64,000 nt of DNA. It comes from Pithys albifrons albifrons. Its lineage: Eukaryota > Chordata > Aves > Passeriformes > Thamnophilidae. How positions within the stretch are numbered: position 1 is the stretch's first letter; each line of letters begins with the position of its first letter. Under the pieces are notes generated by a model. The model saw only the letters and a program-made list of their open reading frames with translations. It ran no database searches and was not told the origin of the DNA. Positions 12,200 through 28,125 of the stretch are shown here, piece by piece. The position numbers were made by a program, and so were the translations under genes. The stretch spans positions 21,771,685 through 21,835,684 of the forward strand of contig NC_092470.1 in assembly GCF_047495875.1 (NCBI RefSeq), written 5' to 3'.

Positions 12200-12262
12200 T
12201 AGGATCAGTCATGGACTCCCAGGTTTGGAGGGACTTCAAGGATCACGTGGTCCAACCTTTCC
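12200..12262 (-). mobile_element. CR1 3'-end remnant, diverged
   Basis: A diverged CR1 tail: GTTTGGAGGGACTTCAAGGA followed by TCACGTGGTCCAACCTTT. Same orientation as the other CR1 pieces in this intron. Short, so the call is moderate. Confidence 0.6.
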
Positions 12263-12669
12263 GGAAAAAGCTGGCCTGAGCAAGAGGGGGCTGAAGGCCA
12301 GGGCTCAGCACCCAGGTCCCACCATGGAGGCAGCACCGTGTGTGCCTGGGGTGTTCCTCTCTGCCAAACCACAGTTCTGGGCCATGCAATGACCCTGCAA
12401 AGAGGGGACCCCTCGTCTGCCCTCCAGGGCAGGATGTGGTGGGAGGGTGCAGGCATCTGGCAGGGTCTGGGTGCCCGGTCCTGAATTCTGCTCCCTGCTG
12501 TCAAACAGGAACTGGAGGAGGCGTGGCCAGGCGAGGGTCACTCCATTGTCCTCAGCCAGGGGGCACTTCGGGGTGCAGGCAGGAGTCCCATGCCAGGCAG
12601 GAGAGAGACTAGGGCCCAGTGGTTAATTAAAGAGATAATTTCTTTAAAATGAGATCTAAATAATTGTAA

Positions 12670-13110
12670 CCCCGAGACAGAGAAGGAGAAGGAGGAGATG
12701 AAAAGGGAGAGAAAGAGAAAGGAAGCAAAGGACAGAGGTTCGAAATGGAGAGGGAGATTAGGAGAGAGATGAAAGAGAGAGGAGAAAGATAAGAGGGAGA
12801 GAGGGGACAGATCTCGGCTCGAGATGGGCGTTGCCAGGGAAACGGGAAGAATGAGGAAGCAACGGAGAGATGGAGGAGCAGGGGATGCTGGGGGTGGGGA
12901 GCAAGGGATTGGGAGCAGAGGGATGAAGGAGCAGAGGGATGGAGATTTGCAGGATGGAAGGGTGGAGGGATGGAAGAGCAGAAGAATAGAGAAACAGAGG
13001 GATGGAGGAGTGAGGAACGGAGGGCTGGAGGAGCAAGGGATGAAGGAAAAGAGAGATGGAGGCTGGGTGCATGGATGGATGGAGAAGCAGAGGGATGGAC
13101 TCTCAGTCTC
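12670..13110 (+). repeat. Polypurine tract with degenerate GGGATGGAGGAGCA-type repeat
   Basis: The plus strand is almost only A and G from about 12,670 to 12,820. It continues as a degenerate 14-20 bp repeat built around GAGGGATGGA up to about 13,110. Such mirror-like purine tracts can form triplex DNA. No coding potential is suggested. Confidence 0.75.
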
Positions 13111-14514
13111 AGGAGTTAAAAATGGATTCTCAGCAGACAGGTGTCAGGAGAGGGATGTCCAAGTTCAGCATGGGTTCCTGTGTGATGGGAAGAACATTTG
13201 GGATGGCAGCTCCATCCCTCCACAGTGAGCAGCCACAGCCCCTGCTGCTGCTCCCAGCCTGACCCTCTCTCCCCGGTTTCCATGGGTGGATCCCACATCC
13301 CGTGCTGGTGATGGGGAAACCAAGCGGCTCCCTGCTCCACACACCTTTGTTCTGCAGCACCAGTAACCCCTGGTTATTTGAAAGCCATTCCCTTTTGCCT
13401 CCCAGTCAGAGTCTGCCAGTAACCAGGTGGCTTCAAGTGGGGTAAATATTTGCTTCTCACTGATGGACACCGTGGGCAAGGTGAGAATCCCCCAATTCCA
13501 TGTTCAGAGGAAGCACCCACGGAGCGGCTGTGCAGGGTTTGACTTGCTGTGACAACATGGGGCCACTCCTCCCCAAGCCTTTGTCTGTCCCATGGACCTC
13601 AGGTCCTCACTTTGCCTGACTTGGCTTTCCACCTGCTCTTACTAAAAACATGATTAACGTCCTGCTGCAACTCCCAGGTTATGCCCTTTATTTGTGAAGC
13701 CAAAGCCCCTAACAGTGATGGTTCCTCCACCCAGAGCCCCCTCAGTGGCACATGTGGTGTCACATCCGTTGCTCGCTCAGAGGCTGAAGGGAGTGGCCAC
13801 TCTCTGATTCACTGACACTGTAGAGGTTTCTTTTCTCTGGAGAACTTTTTCTTAAAGTTTTCCTTTAAAAATGTAGTTTCGCTATATCTATCTGGAAACA
13901 GTGACTGAATTTAAATGTGTTTGCTTTTGGTGGCAGCAGCACCTGGCCCTGTGCAGCTCCTGCCCATTTCTTGGAGCTTTGGCTCATTTTTACAGCAGTT
14001 TCTCTGTGCTGGGGGTCAGTCCTGGGTGAGAAGTGCTGGTTTCAGGTCCACCACAGCAGCCTGAGCCACTCTGCACAAACACAGGGCTGGGCAGTGAAGT
14101 GAAGCTGAGATGCACCCAAAGTCCTTGGACTGGTGCAGGACAGACATGCTGGATCAGGTTTAGGAATAGTTTTAGTTGTTGTGGTTTTCAGGAAAACAAC
14201 ATTATTCTGTTAGGAATTGGGGGGGGAGGGGTGATTGAGCAGCTTTATATGAAATCTGCAGGCAAGTTATTAAATTTAAATGAAAGCTGCTTTTCAGAAA
14301 GGAAGGAAAATAAAATCAAAGGTTTTCTCACAAATATCAGATCAGCTATTTTCTGGTAAAAACTGTTGAAAAGTTTTAGTACCCCCTCCCGCAATGAGAG
14401 GGGCCCCTGTGCCCAAGGTCCCTCCTCAGTCTGAGCCCCAGTTTGTGCTGGGGTTTCACCCAGGGCTTGCAGTGCTGTATCTGCCCCCTGGGAACCTCTC
14501 AGGACCCCCAGGGC

Positions 14515-14785
14515 ATCAGCAGCAGAGGGTCTGCAGAGGGTCTTGGAATGGAGGTCCTGCAAGGGGTCCTGAACTGGGAGTCCTGCAGTGGATCCTACAA
14601 TGGGCATCCTGCACAGGGGACCTGAGAAAGGAATCCTGCAAAGGGGGTCCTGCAAAGGGGGTCCTGCAATGGGTCCCACATACAGGGCTGCAGTGGGGGT
14701 CCCACAAAGGATTCTGCAAAGGGGGTGCTGCAGTGAGAATTCCTGCAATAGATGTCCCATAATGGGGTCCTGCAAAGGGGACAGC
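14515..14785. repeat. Short-unit minisatellite (GGGGGTCCTGCAAAG-like)
   Basis: Degenerate tandem units of about 15-20 bp containing GGTCCTGCAA or GGTCCCACA run from about 14,515 to 14,785 in ZNF710 intron 1. The apparent open frames across it are repeat artefacts. Confidence 0.7.
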
Positions 14786-16636
14786 CAGGAACATGCCCTA
14801 AATGCTCTCCTTCCCACATGGCCCCGGGTTTGTCAGGCAGCCCGTCAGCTCACCTGGGGAGCCAGGTGAGATAAGCTGCTGCTGGTAACAGCTGAGCTCT
14901 GGCACCTGCTCACATGCCTGCACTCACCCTGATGGAGCCAAGACAAGTGGAAGCAGCAGCAGTAAGGAGGGCTCCTGTGACGCTGGTGGGGGGGTGACTG
15001 CTCCTTGGGAGGGCTGTGAGAGGTAAACTCCCCAAATAGTTTGTATTTGGGGTACCTGGGACTCCCTTCCCTGCAGGAATGACCAGGTGAGGGTTGGTGG
15101 CTGCTGCTGGCCTCTGGGCTGGTAGGGGGAGCAGAGAATGGAGCCAGGTAGAAAACAAGTACCTTTGGTCACTAATGCCTTAGTGGAGGCTGTCAAGGGG
15201 CAGCCAGGGCCGTGGTTCCTCCCAGAGCTGATCCCAAGGGGCTGTGGCTGGAAAGTCTGCATAGGACTGGGTGGTCCTTTAGCTTAGGGTACCTGCTGGA
15301 GATTCAGTGGGTCTCAGGTGTTGCAGGCAAAGCTCTGGATGCAGGTGAGGCTTCCGTGGACCAGATGCAATGTTTTTAGGCTGCTCAGTTTAGGATTTCT
15401 TGGGGTCTCATCTCTGGAGCAGTGGTGCTGGTGGAAGGGCTGGGTGGGACAGTGGCACAGGTGATGGGGCAGGTGGGTGAACCTGAGGGAAGTAAAACAG
15501 CAAAGGAAAGGGAAAAGTGTCCAGGAAGAGAATACTCTTAGTTTAGTGGCTGGGGAATCTGGAATCCAGCAGAGAATGTGCTGGGGGCATGGAACCTGCC
15601 TGTTGGGCAGATGCTGCTGTCAGAGGGACCCAGGCAAGAGGTGAATATTTGAGGGGGTTAATGAAAGCCATGAAAAAAAAAACAGCTACTTTAACTGACT
15701 GGGAAGTGAGTGAGGAGCTGGTGGAGTGGAGCAGCCAGGGTCAGGGAGGGCAGGGACCACAGGATGTGCCCGTGCAGAGCACAGCTCTTCCCAGATGTGT
15801 TGGGAAAGATAGGAGGGGAGAAGAGATTGCAGTGAGACTAAACCTCAAAGTGGGAGGGGACATGGTGAAAGAAACCCAAATTTCACAATCCTGAGGGATC
15901 AGGGACAGCAGCCACTGCTGCTGGCCCAAAATGCATCTGTTGTGCGGTGTCAGAGAGGGGAGAGCAGAGAGCAGCAGCTGGGAGAGGTGGATGAGGGAAC
16001 TGAGAGCTCGGCACTCACTGCTGGTGGAGGGGACACTGGCAAGGCTGTCTGTGTGACCCCTGCCATGTGGGAAAGGGATGGACAGGCAAGCTCTGCATTG
16101 GGATTGCATTGGAGGGACCTAAGCCTGGACCAAAGGGCTGGACCTGAAAACTAAAGGTTATTAAGCCTGGAGGAGGGTTTGGTTCCCAGCGGTGGCACTG
16201 GGAAGGGTGGATGGGTGAAAGCCTGCAGGTGCAGCCCCAGAAAGGGTCTGGAGGTCTGGGCTGGAGAGGAAGAGTTGTTGGAGAAGTTGCTCATGTCACT
16301 GCTGGAGTCAGCACTGGGACAGGAGTCTGCAGTGTCCAGGAGCTCTGCATGCCCCAGCCCCAGGCATCGTCCTGCTTTAGCAGAGCAGCTCTTCCCAGTG
16401 GGACTGGCCATGGCAGGACAGGACTGTGCTCTGTCGCAGCAATGGACCCGGGACTTCTGTTTTGGCTGCTGGAGCAGGGCTGGAAGCGGCTCCCTTGGAG
16501 TGCAGAGTGCCGAGTGCTCCGCGCTCCGGGGTGTTGAGAGTTCCTGGGGAGCTGTAGTATGTGACCCCACCTCACTTGCCAGTGTGTTGGGAAAGGGTGT
16601 TTCCAGCTGGCTTAGCAAGTCCCGAGACATGAACAA

Positions 16637-16659
16637 GGAAGTGAGAGCGGGAAGTGAAA
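16637..16659 (+). promoter_or_regulatory. Candidate ETS-IRF composite element
   Basis: GGAAGTGAGA at 16,637-16,646 and GGAAGTGAAA at 16,650-16,659 sit 13 bp apart. The second is an exact match to the GGAANNGAAA composite element bound by PU.1 or SpiB with IRF4 or IRF8 in blood cells. It lies in intron 1 of ZNF710, about 2 kb before the coding exon. Function is inferred only. Confidence 0.4.
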
Positions 16660-18670
16660 CAACTGCCTCTGCCCTGTTCCCACTTCCCCATGGAGGGTTC
16701 ACGCAGCTGCAGCCGCAGCTCTGGAGCACCGTAGCCTCAGACAGCAAAGCTTCTATCCCGTGTCCCAGGGATCGTGTGTCCAGTGGAGGCAACTGCGTGA
16801 AGTTTGTGCTGCACAAGGCTGGTTTTCCTGCTAAGGAACGGAGCTCATCCCCTTTCCCCGGTGCTCAGAGTAGCAATCCACATTTACCTTCCCCTAAAAG
16901 CCTCTGGTTTGGTGTGGTAATGGTGCTGGGGTACATGTGAGTGTGTCAGTCTTGCAGCTCCCTCATCTCATGGTGCTCATTTTGGGGGCCAAAGACCTGG
17001 CACTGTGTTTGGGGTCCCATCGACCCTCTGCAGTGCCAGGGCCATGGGGAGAGCAGCTGGGTCTCCTCTCCCTTGTCCGCTCTTTCCTCTCCCATGTCCC
17101 TTTTCCCCTGCCTGCAATGGGCAGCACAGGGCTCCCCATGGAACCCCACAGGGAAGGGGGTCCTGTCCAGCAGGGTTGAGCACCAGGGGCTATACTGTGC
17201 GTGCCGGCTCACCCTGGCTGCTCCCTCTTCTTCCTCCCACCCCTCCTTTTCTTCCTGCCACCGCCCTTCCCCACTCATTGCTTTGTTTGGCTGCCTGTGC
17301 ACTCATCCTCCCCCCCATCCTCTTCCTCTCCATCTCCTCCCTGCAGCCTGAAGCCGCCTTTCCCCTCCATTCCTGACTGCTGCCCCACCACCACCCTCCC
17401 ACTGTCCCCACCATGCCCCTGATCCCTGCCTGATGCCTTTCTATGGCTCCTGAGCAGACAGGGGTGCTTGGCTGAGACCTTCATCCCATCTTCTCCCCAG
17501 CATCTCCCTGGCAATTCAAGCCTGGGCAGGGTCCCCTCACTGGTGCTGTGCCCAGTGCCAGCCCCGTGGTGGCCCAGAGAACAGGAGGAGACTGAGGAGA
17601 GGCCACGTACCCCAGGTGTCCATGGGCAGCAGAGCCCCCACAGTTGGTGTCGCTCCCCTTCCCTGGATCTCACTGGTTTTTCCCCTTGCCCATCCCATTC
17701 CGTGTGCTGTGGCTGGTGTTCAGATGGGCACAACACTGGCATGAGGGGACACACAGGCCACCTCACGGGGCCGTGGAGGGACAGGCAGGGGCAGGCAGCT
17801 GCCTGCAGCAGAGAGGCTGCTGTCCCTGGCCACACTCCATCTCCCTGCAGCTGACCTGACTGTGGGGATGATATCCAGGCACTACAGGGTTTCCTCACTC
17901 CGGAGCTCTAGTTCATCCCAGGATCTCCTCACGCTGGGCAGGTCCTTGTGGGACTGTGACAGAATCTGGCTCAGAGTTTATCCGTGTTTTACCTCCCCCA
18001 CAGGATTTCTCTTTGTTCTAACTGCAGAAATAATTGTATTTAGGAGAATGCTTTTCAACAGGAGGGAGCAACAGCTCTCCAGGCACATCCCTGCCTGTCC
18101 TTGCTGGCTTACTGAGGTGGTCTGGGGGCCCCGTGCTACCCCTCATGCTGTGGTGCTGGGATTCCCGGGGCGAGTGTGCCAGGCACCAGTGCTGAGCCGA
18201 GCGTAGCCTTTGCCTGCTGCCAGACAGGCTGACTGCACCCTGGTGGTCTTGGTGGCTCTGGGCTCTGTCCCTCACACTTCCTGTGCTGCTGCTGCTCCTG
18301 CCAGAGCACCGAGCCATGCTCGGCTGTGACTGGTCCCCAGACTGTGTGGACACCTGTCCCTGGGAGTCACTGCTGGGAGCTTAAGGGTGTGCAAGGAGCC
18401 AGACCCCAGCCTTGGTGACTGATAGCCTGGCCAGAGAGGCTGACAGTGGACTTGGATCCAAGCTTCCCTGCCCCTCCTTGGGGCCATGTGCCTGCACATT
18501 CTGGAGCATGTGGTGCAGGGCACCCACACTGGCATCAGCCGTGTTGGTCCAGGGTTCACTGGGGATGGTGCTAAGGGTAGGAGTGATGGCTGGAATGAGC
18601 CCCTTGCAGCACGGTGTTTGTGGCAGCGGGGTGTGCCGGGGCTCACTGTCGTGTCTCTCCCTCCCCAGCC

Positions 18671-18682
18671 ATGACGGTCTAG
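18671..18682 (+). CDS. Upstream ORF of three codons in the ZNF710 leader
   Basis: ATG ACG GTC TAG begins 2 bases after the splice acceptor of the first coding exon and ends 14 bases before the ZNF710 start codon. It would lie in the mature 5' leader and could lower translation of the main frame. Whether ribosomes use it is unknown. Confidence 0.4.
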   Translation: MTV

Positions 18683-18696
18683 GCCAGCAGTGAGAG

Positions 18697-21600
18697 ATGA
18701 ATCGGTTCAGCGAGTGCGGGACGCAGACGGATGCGGTGGTGGTGCTGTCCCTGGCACAGGCTGCAGTCCTGGGCCTGGTGTCTGATAATGAGCTGCTTGG
18801 GGCAACCGTCACCCCCACTGGGTTCTTCCCGGGGCTGGCTGGGGAGCTGCCGGACAACACCACCACCACCATGGAGCCCGGGGACCCCGAGGGAGAGGAG
18901 CAGGCACCGGGGGATGGACAGGAGGAGGACACTCTGGAGGCAGAGTCCTCCCTGGAGAAGCATGCCCGGAGGAGGAAGCGGCCACCCGTGAGGCTGGTGC
19001 CCAAGGTCAAGAGTGAGAAGGCAGAAGTGGAGGCAGAACCGTCGCACGATGTGTCCGTCCCAGGGGATGAGCAGGGCGAGGGGCAGCATGGCCACCCACC
19101 CCAGCCCCCAGAGCCCAGCAAGGAGCCAGCAGTGCACAGCGGTGCCATGAAGATGATTGACCTGGGTACCTTCAGCAGGAAGCCCCGGCGCCTGCGGCAC
19201 TTGCGCCGGCACCGAGAGCCTGAGGGCACCGAGCGCCAGCGTGGGGGCGGTGACCCAGATGGTGGCCCCGCGAGGACCCTGAGGACCACGGGCACATTCG
19301 AGGCGGACGCCCCATCCCCTGACGAGGTGGAGGCCCCTGCGCTGGGGGACCCCGAGCAGGTGAAGAGCGAGCAGGGCTGTGGCTGGCAGGAGCCAGGGGA
19401 GCTGGAGGCAGAGGTGGCCGGTGGCACCAGTGAACGCAGCAGGAAGGCGCAGCTGGACCGGCTGGACATCAACGTGCAGATCGACGACTCCTACCTGGTG
19501 GAGGCCGGGGACCGCCAGAAGCGCTGGCAGTGCCGCATGTGCGAGAAGTCCTATACCTCCAAGTACAACCTGGTGACCCACATCCTGGGCCACAATGGCA
19601 TCAAGCCTCACTCCTGCCCACACTGCAACAAGCTGTTCAAGCAGCCCAGCCACCTGCAGACCCACCTGCTGACCCACCAGGGCACGCGGCCGCACAAGTG
19701 CGGGGTGTGCAGCAAAGCTTTCACCCAGACCAGCCACCTGAAGCGCCACATGCTGCTGCACACTGACATCAAGCCCTACAGCTGCCGCTTCTGCGGCCGC
19801 GGCTTCGCCTACCCCAGCGAGCTGAAGGCACACGAGGTGAAGCACGAGAGCGGCCGCTGCCACGTGTGCGTGGAATGTGGGCTGGACTTCTCCACGCTGA
19901 CCCAGCTGAAGCGGCACCTGGCCACACACCAGGGCCCCACACTCTACCAGTGCCTAGAGTGTAGCAAGTCCTTCCACTACCGCAGCCAACTGCAGAACCA
20001 CATGTTGAAGCACCAGAACGTCCGGCCCTTCGTCTGCACCGAGTGTGGGATGGAGTTCAGCCAGATCCATCACCTCAAGCAGCACTCACTTACACACAAG
20101 GTAGGGCCTGGGGATCCCCAGGGGTGCTGCCCTTGTCATGTCTGGAGGAGATGTGCTGGCCCTGGATGTGGGTGCTGGTGGAGAGGGGTGTCCCAGTGCT
20201 CACCAGCCCTGGCCAGACCTGGGAAGAGGTGGGTGGTGAGTGGACAATGGCACTTCGGGCTGGTGTTGCTGGGTTTCCTGGGACCCAGCCCCTGTCCTTC
20301 TGGGGGTTCCCATCCTTGTGGATGGAGTTTCAGACCTGCTGCAGTGTGACCTGGGCAGCCCTGGCCAGGAGTTGCCATAGCCCCTGGTCAGAGAGCTGTG
20401 GACAGGGGCTGTAAGTGGGGATTTGCCCTTTTCCAGGGATTCTTTCATCGGGATCAATTGAGCTCGGACAGAGCCTGTCCAGCCCCCACCCACAGCCCCT
20501 GCATGCTGCCAGGCTCAGGCTGGGCCATGCTCTCAACACAAGGAGCCCATCCCTTGCCCATGGTGTTCCTACTCCATTCCTGGCACTGCCTGTCTGCCCC
20601 CAGTGCCTGAGGGTCTGTCCAAGCCCCTGTCCACAGCTCTCTGACACTTGGCAGGGTGTGAAGGAGTTCAAGTGCGAGGTGTGCGGGCGGGAGTTCACAC
20701 TCCAAGCCAACATGAAGAGGCATATGCTGATCCACACCAGTGTCCGCCCGTACCAGTGCCACATCTGCTTCAAGACCTTCGTGCAGAAGCAGACGCTCAA
20801 GACCCACATGATCGTGCACTCACCTGTGAAGCCGTTCAAGTGCAAGGTACCAGTAGGACCGGGGGGTTGGCAGAGCCAGGGAGGGGGAGAACGATCCTTT
20901 TGTGTTATGCCCATGGGAATCTTGCCAGGCTGAGCCCTCAGGCACTGGAAGCAAATTTGTGGTGCCTCCCCTGCTTGCTTCAGAATGGATTATCTGCTCC
21001 AAACTGTGCTGGGAGCAGTGCTCCTGATGGAAGGACAACCCCTGCCTCTCTCTGCCCAGTGCTGGATGCTCTGGAGCTCCCAGCACCATGTCCCCGAGCC
21101 CCCACAAAGAGTGGGAGGAGGGCATGTGGCAGGAGCCGCAAGGGACCCCAGAGGGGCAGCAGCCCCATTACTCTTGATGGAAGCCATGGGGAACCCTTGG
21201 GGCAAGGTCTGCTCTGCAAAGCCTTTGGCAGCTCTGGGGGTGCCCCCTGTGCTGGGGAGCCCTGGCTGACCATGGCATGCTGCCGGCAGGTCTGTGGGAA
21301 GTCCTTCAACCGCATGTACAACCTGCTGGGCCACATGCACCTGCACGCTGGCAGCAAGCCCTTCAAGTGCCCCTACTGCTCCAGCAAGTTCAACCTGAAG
21401 GGCAACCTCAGCCGGCACATGAAGGTCAAGCATGGGGTGATGGACATCAGCCTGGACAGCCAAGGTGGGTCTCCAGTGTGGACTGGGCACTGTGGCTGCC
21501 CCCAGCAGTGTCAGTGGCTCTGGGAGCTGGGCTGGGCTGTGGCTAGTTCACGTCTCCTTGCCCAAGGGCTGCCCCAAGTGGCCTGGATCGAGCAGGGCTA

Positions 21601-21875
21601 CAGCACCCAGGGAGCTTTGGGCTCCAAACCTGGGGAGGGGGGAGTTGCTGGCCTGGCCCTCTGGGCTGGTCTGTCACTGCATGTCCCTGTGCTAACTCCT
21701 AGATGCCATGATGGAGCTGTCTGGGGCTGACCACACTGAGCTGGATGGGCAGCAGGAGATGGATGACTTCGAGGAGGAGAACTCTTATGGCTACGGGACG
21801 GTGGGCAACGCCCCGGATGAGCACGCGCTGGCCGAGCAGGCCATGAAGGAGATGGCGTACTACAACATGTTGTAG
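18697..21875 (+). CDS. ZNF710: Zinc finger protein 710
   Basis: Four coding exons: 18697-20100, 20655-20846, 21290-21464 and 21703-21875, all with GT-AG junctions. They encode 647 residues (human about 664). The N-terminal part (about 1-265) is acidic and proline-rich, with conserved blocks such as GTQTDAVVVLSLAQAAVLGL and KMIDLGTFSRKPR. It is followed by eleven C2H2 fingers, from WQCRMCEKSYTSKYNL to FKCPYCSSKFNLKGN. Seven fingers lie in the first exon. Finger 10 is split by the third intron. The acidic tail ends in AMKEMAYYNML. The protein is a nuclear, probably DNA-binding regulator; its targets are poorly known. The start is the first ATG after the acceptor in the frame matching human; a tiny upstream ORF precedes it. 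Confidence 0.95.
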
Positions 21876-22520
21876 CCAAGGCTGGCAGGGCTGTGGGGGC
21901 TTGGTGGGGTAAGAGGGGCTGCAGCATCCAGCCAGAGCCCCTAGAACTGGAGGGGAGGGCTCCTGCTGGGGTTGGAGAACACAGGGATGTGTTCTTTTCC
22001 GGACCTGCCATGGCTCTGCTGCTGCCCCCCTGCCTGTGCCCTGTGTCCCGTGACTTGAAGCTGTGGGCAGGGGAGGCACGACCCAGAATATTACTGAGTG
22101 GGTAAGGGTGGAAGGGGCCACAGTGGGGCAAGATGATGAGCATCACAAACTATTCTACCTCCTGGGTCCCCCCTTGGCTGTGCTGGGGCTCCTCCCAGAC
22201 CCCCCAGGGGACAGAAGCCCCTGCCCGTGGGAGGAGGTGGGTTTGCCCTCCTGCTCGCCCCAGGGCTCCCTGTGCCAGGCTCTGGGGCACAGAACAGAGT
22301 ATTTTCATAGAAGCTCAGGGCAGTCGATGCCCACAGCTCGGGGTCCAGATCTGCAGCCAGCAGCATATCCAGGGGAGGCATGCCCAGCCAGCCCCAGCAA
22401 ATGATGGTATTTTGAAAGTAATTTATTTTTTTCAGATGTGCCATGTGGTTGGGTTTATCTTTTCACTGAGTTCAGTTCCCTTCAACCAATGTGCTTTGTA
22501 AACCTGTGTAAGCTGTGTGG
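21876..22520 (+). other. ZNF710: ZNF710 3' untranslated region (approximate end)
   Basis: Sequence after the stop codon without exon features. No AATAAA was found up to 23,200, so the end is a guess. The most likely cleavage region is the T-rich stretch near 22,410-22,500 (TAATTTATTTTTTTC). From there to 23,257 the sequence is single-copy and gene-free, between two convergent genes. Confidence 0.4.
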
Positions 22521-23257
22521 TCTATGTGGGGAGCAGGCAGGCTGCAGGGGGCTGAGAACAAACTGCCCCCCCTCCTTGCCCCTCAGCTGCTCCAGGGTGT
22601 AGGAAAAGGTTCTCACTGAGGCACAGGTGGGGGTTTGCCTCCTCCATGCCCAGGGATGAGGGAGGAAGCAGCTGGGGCAGTGCTGAGTCCAGGACCACTA
22701 TCTGAGTTCCTCACCCTCCCTGCTGTGGGGCAGGGAGTTGGCAGTACCCCACAGCATTGCCTCCAAGTGTGCCCAGAGCTGGGTAAGGTCCTGGCAGGCA
22801 TCAGGAGCTGGGTTCGAGCCAGAGCAGCGGGTGAGATCCCACTGCTGACCTCTTCACTTGCACAGATTTTTCTGCCTGTGGCTGTGATCCCTGGAGCTGG
22901 GCACTATCTGCCCCATTCCCATAAGCCCTGGGCTGGCTCTGGGGGTGGCACCACTCAGCCCTGCCATAAGGCCGTGTGCCCACCACCCTTGCCATCCACT
23001 TTTTCCCCCACGACATCATCCAGCCTGGGGATGGAGATGGCCACAGCCTTGGCCAGCCCAGACCTCTCCTCAGCGTGGCAGGGCTGTGTCCCTAGCCAGT
23101 GTGGACCCCCACACACTACCTCAGGCCAGTGCCAAAATGCTGGGGTGCATGGCCTTCCAGGCAGGTAAGAGTGAGGTGAAAGGTCTGGCACCCCCCGTGC
23201 CCCCCATGCCCACACCACAGCACTGTGCCACCATGATGTGCCATGGCTGGGGAGGTG

Positions 23258-23263
23258 TTTAAT
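23258..23263 (-). terminator. IDH2: Candidate polyA signal of IDH2 (ATTAAA)
   Basis: TTTAAT on the plus strand reads ATTAAA on the minus strand. It lies 208 bp after the IDH2 stop codon. It is the common variant hexamer and the best signal found downstream of the gene. Confidence 0.5.
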
Positions 23264-23470
23264 GGCACCACAGTCAGGGGATACATGAGTCAGTGCAGGA
23301 TGGACACGCCAGCCCTACACACGGCTGCTACAAGAGCTTTAAAAACACTCGTAAGAAAACTGCTTATAAAAATGATTCCTCTGTTCCTGAGGCGTGTCAG
23401 GGAGCTGGGGGTGGCACTGGGCCCCTCCCTTCCCCATCCATCCTGGGAACAGCAAGGCCCCCCTGATCCC

Positions 23471-27536
<4,066 letters not shown>

Positions 27537-27779
27537 GGCGTGGGCGGACACGACGGGGCGGACACGGCGGGGCGGTTCTCTCCGCCCCGGGGCGGGACAG
27601 ATTCTCGGCCCCTGCCGTGGGGCCTCGCGAGGGCTCTGGAGGGGCCGCACGGGGTCCCACGGGGGGAGCTCGGGCCATTACTCCATGCCCGCTGATGCCA
27701 GCGCACAAGGTGACCGGGATGCGCGGCCGTCCGCATTCCCAGCAAAGGGATGTGGCATTCCTGGGTCCATCGGGGTTGC

Positions 27780-28125
27780 GAACACGAGGCCAAACCCCAC
27801 ATGAAACCAGAACCAAACCCACCTGGCATCAAACCCAGCCGTAAAACCCTGTGTGGAATCGGACCAGACCCAACTGTAAAACCCTTCGTGGGACCAGGAC
27901 TAAACCCCACGGAGCCTGACCAAGTTGCCAAACCCCACGTGGATCAGGGACCAAACGCCCCCAAAACCTGATACAGTTGTAAATCCTCATGTGGAACCAG
28001 GAACGTATTCCCCTGGGACCAGACCCATCTGCAAAACCCCCTGTGGAACCAGGATCAAAACCCCTCAGGATCAAGCCCAGCTGTCAAACCCCTCAGAACC
28101 GGGACCAAGTCGCACTGAAAATCCC
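27780..28125. repeat. Degenerate minisatellite upstream of IDH2
   Basis: Units of about 45-48 bp with the phrases CAGCTGTAAAACCC, GTGGAACCAGGA and CCCCTGGGACCAGACCC repeat in diverged form from about 27,780 to 28,125. They resemble the IDH2 intron-1 minisatellite on the other side of the first exon. Confidence 0.7.

Larger units (their letters stand above)
3022..18668 (+). other. ZNF710: ZNF710 first intron (inferred)
   Basis: About 15.6 kb between the candidate first exon and the first coding exon. No protein-coding exon was recognised on either strand. Contents noted separately: a 46-bp minisatellite (5258-5466), CR1 fragments (6135-6425, 7326-7376, 12200-12262), a polypurine tract (12,670-13,110), a short-unit array (14,515-14,785) and an ETS-IRF composite site (16,637-16,659). 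Several AT-rich islands stand out against the GC-rich background, near 3783-3835, 8950-9035, 12,620-12,670 and 13,840-13,915. A pyrimidine-rich stretch runs from 10,525 to 10,745. Other 5' untranslated exons could be hidden here. Confidence 0.55.

Noticed and set aside
12758..13072. Minus-strand frame rich in HPSIPLFLHPS repeats
   Set aside because: It is translation of the GGGATGGA polypurine repeat; no membrane or secreted protein family is implied.
14245..14819. Possible zinc-finger-like Cys-rich frames (CRTPFAGPPLQD-type) on the minus strand
   Set aside because: The cysteines recur at the period of the short-unit minisatellite and do not form C2H2 spacing with histidines.
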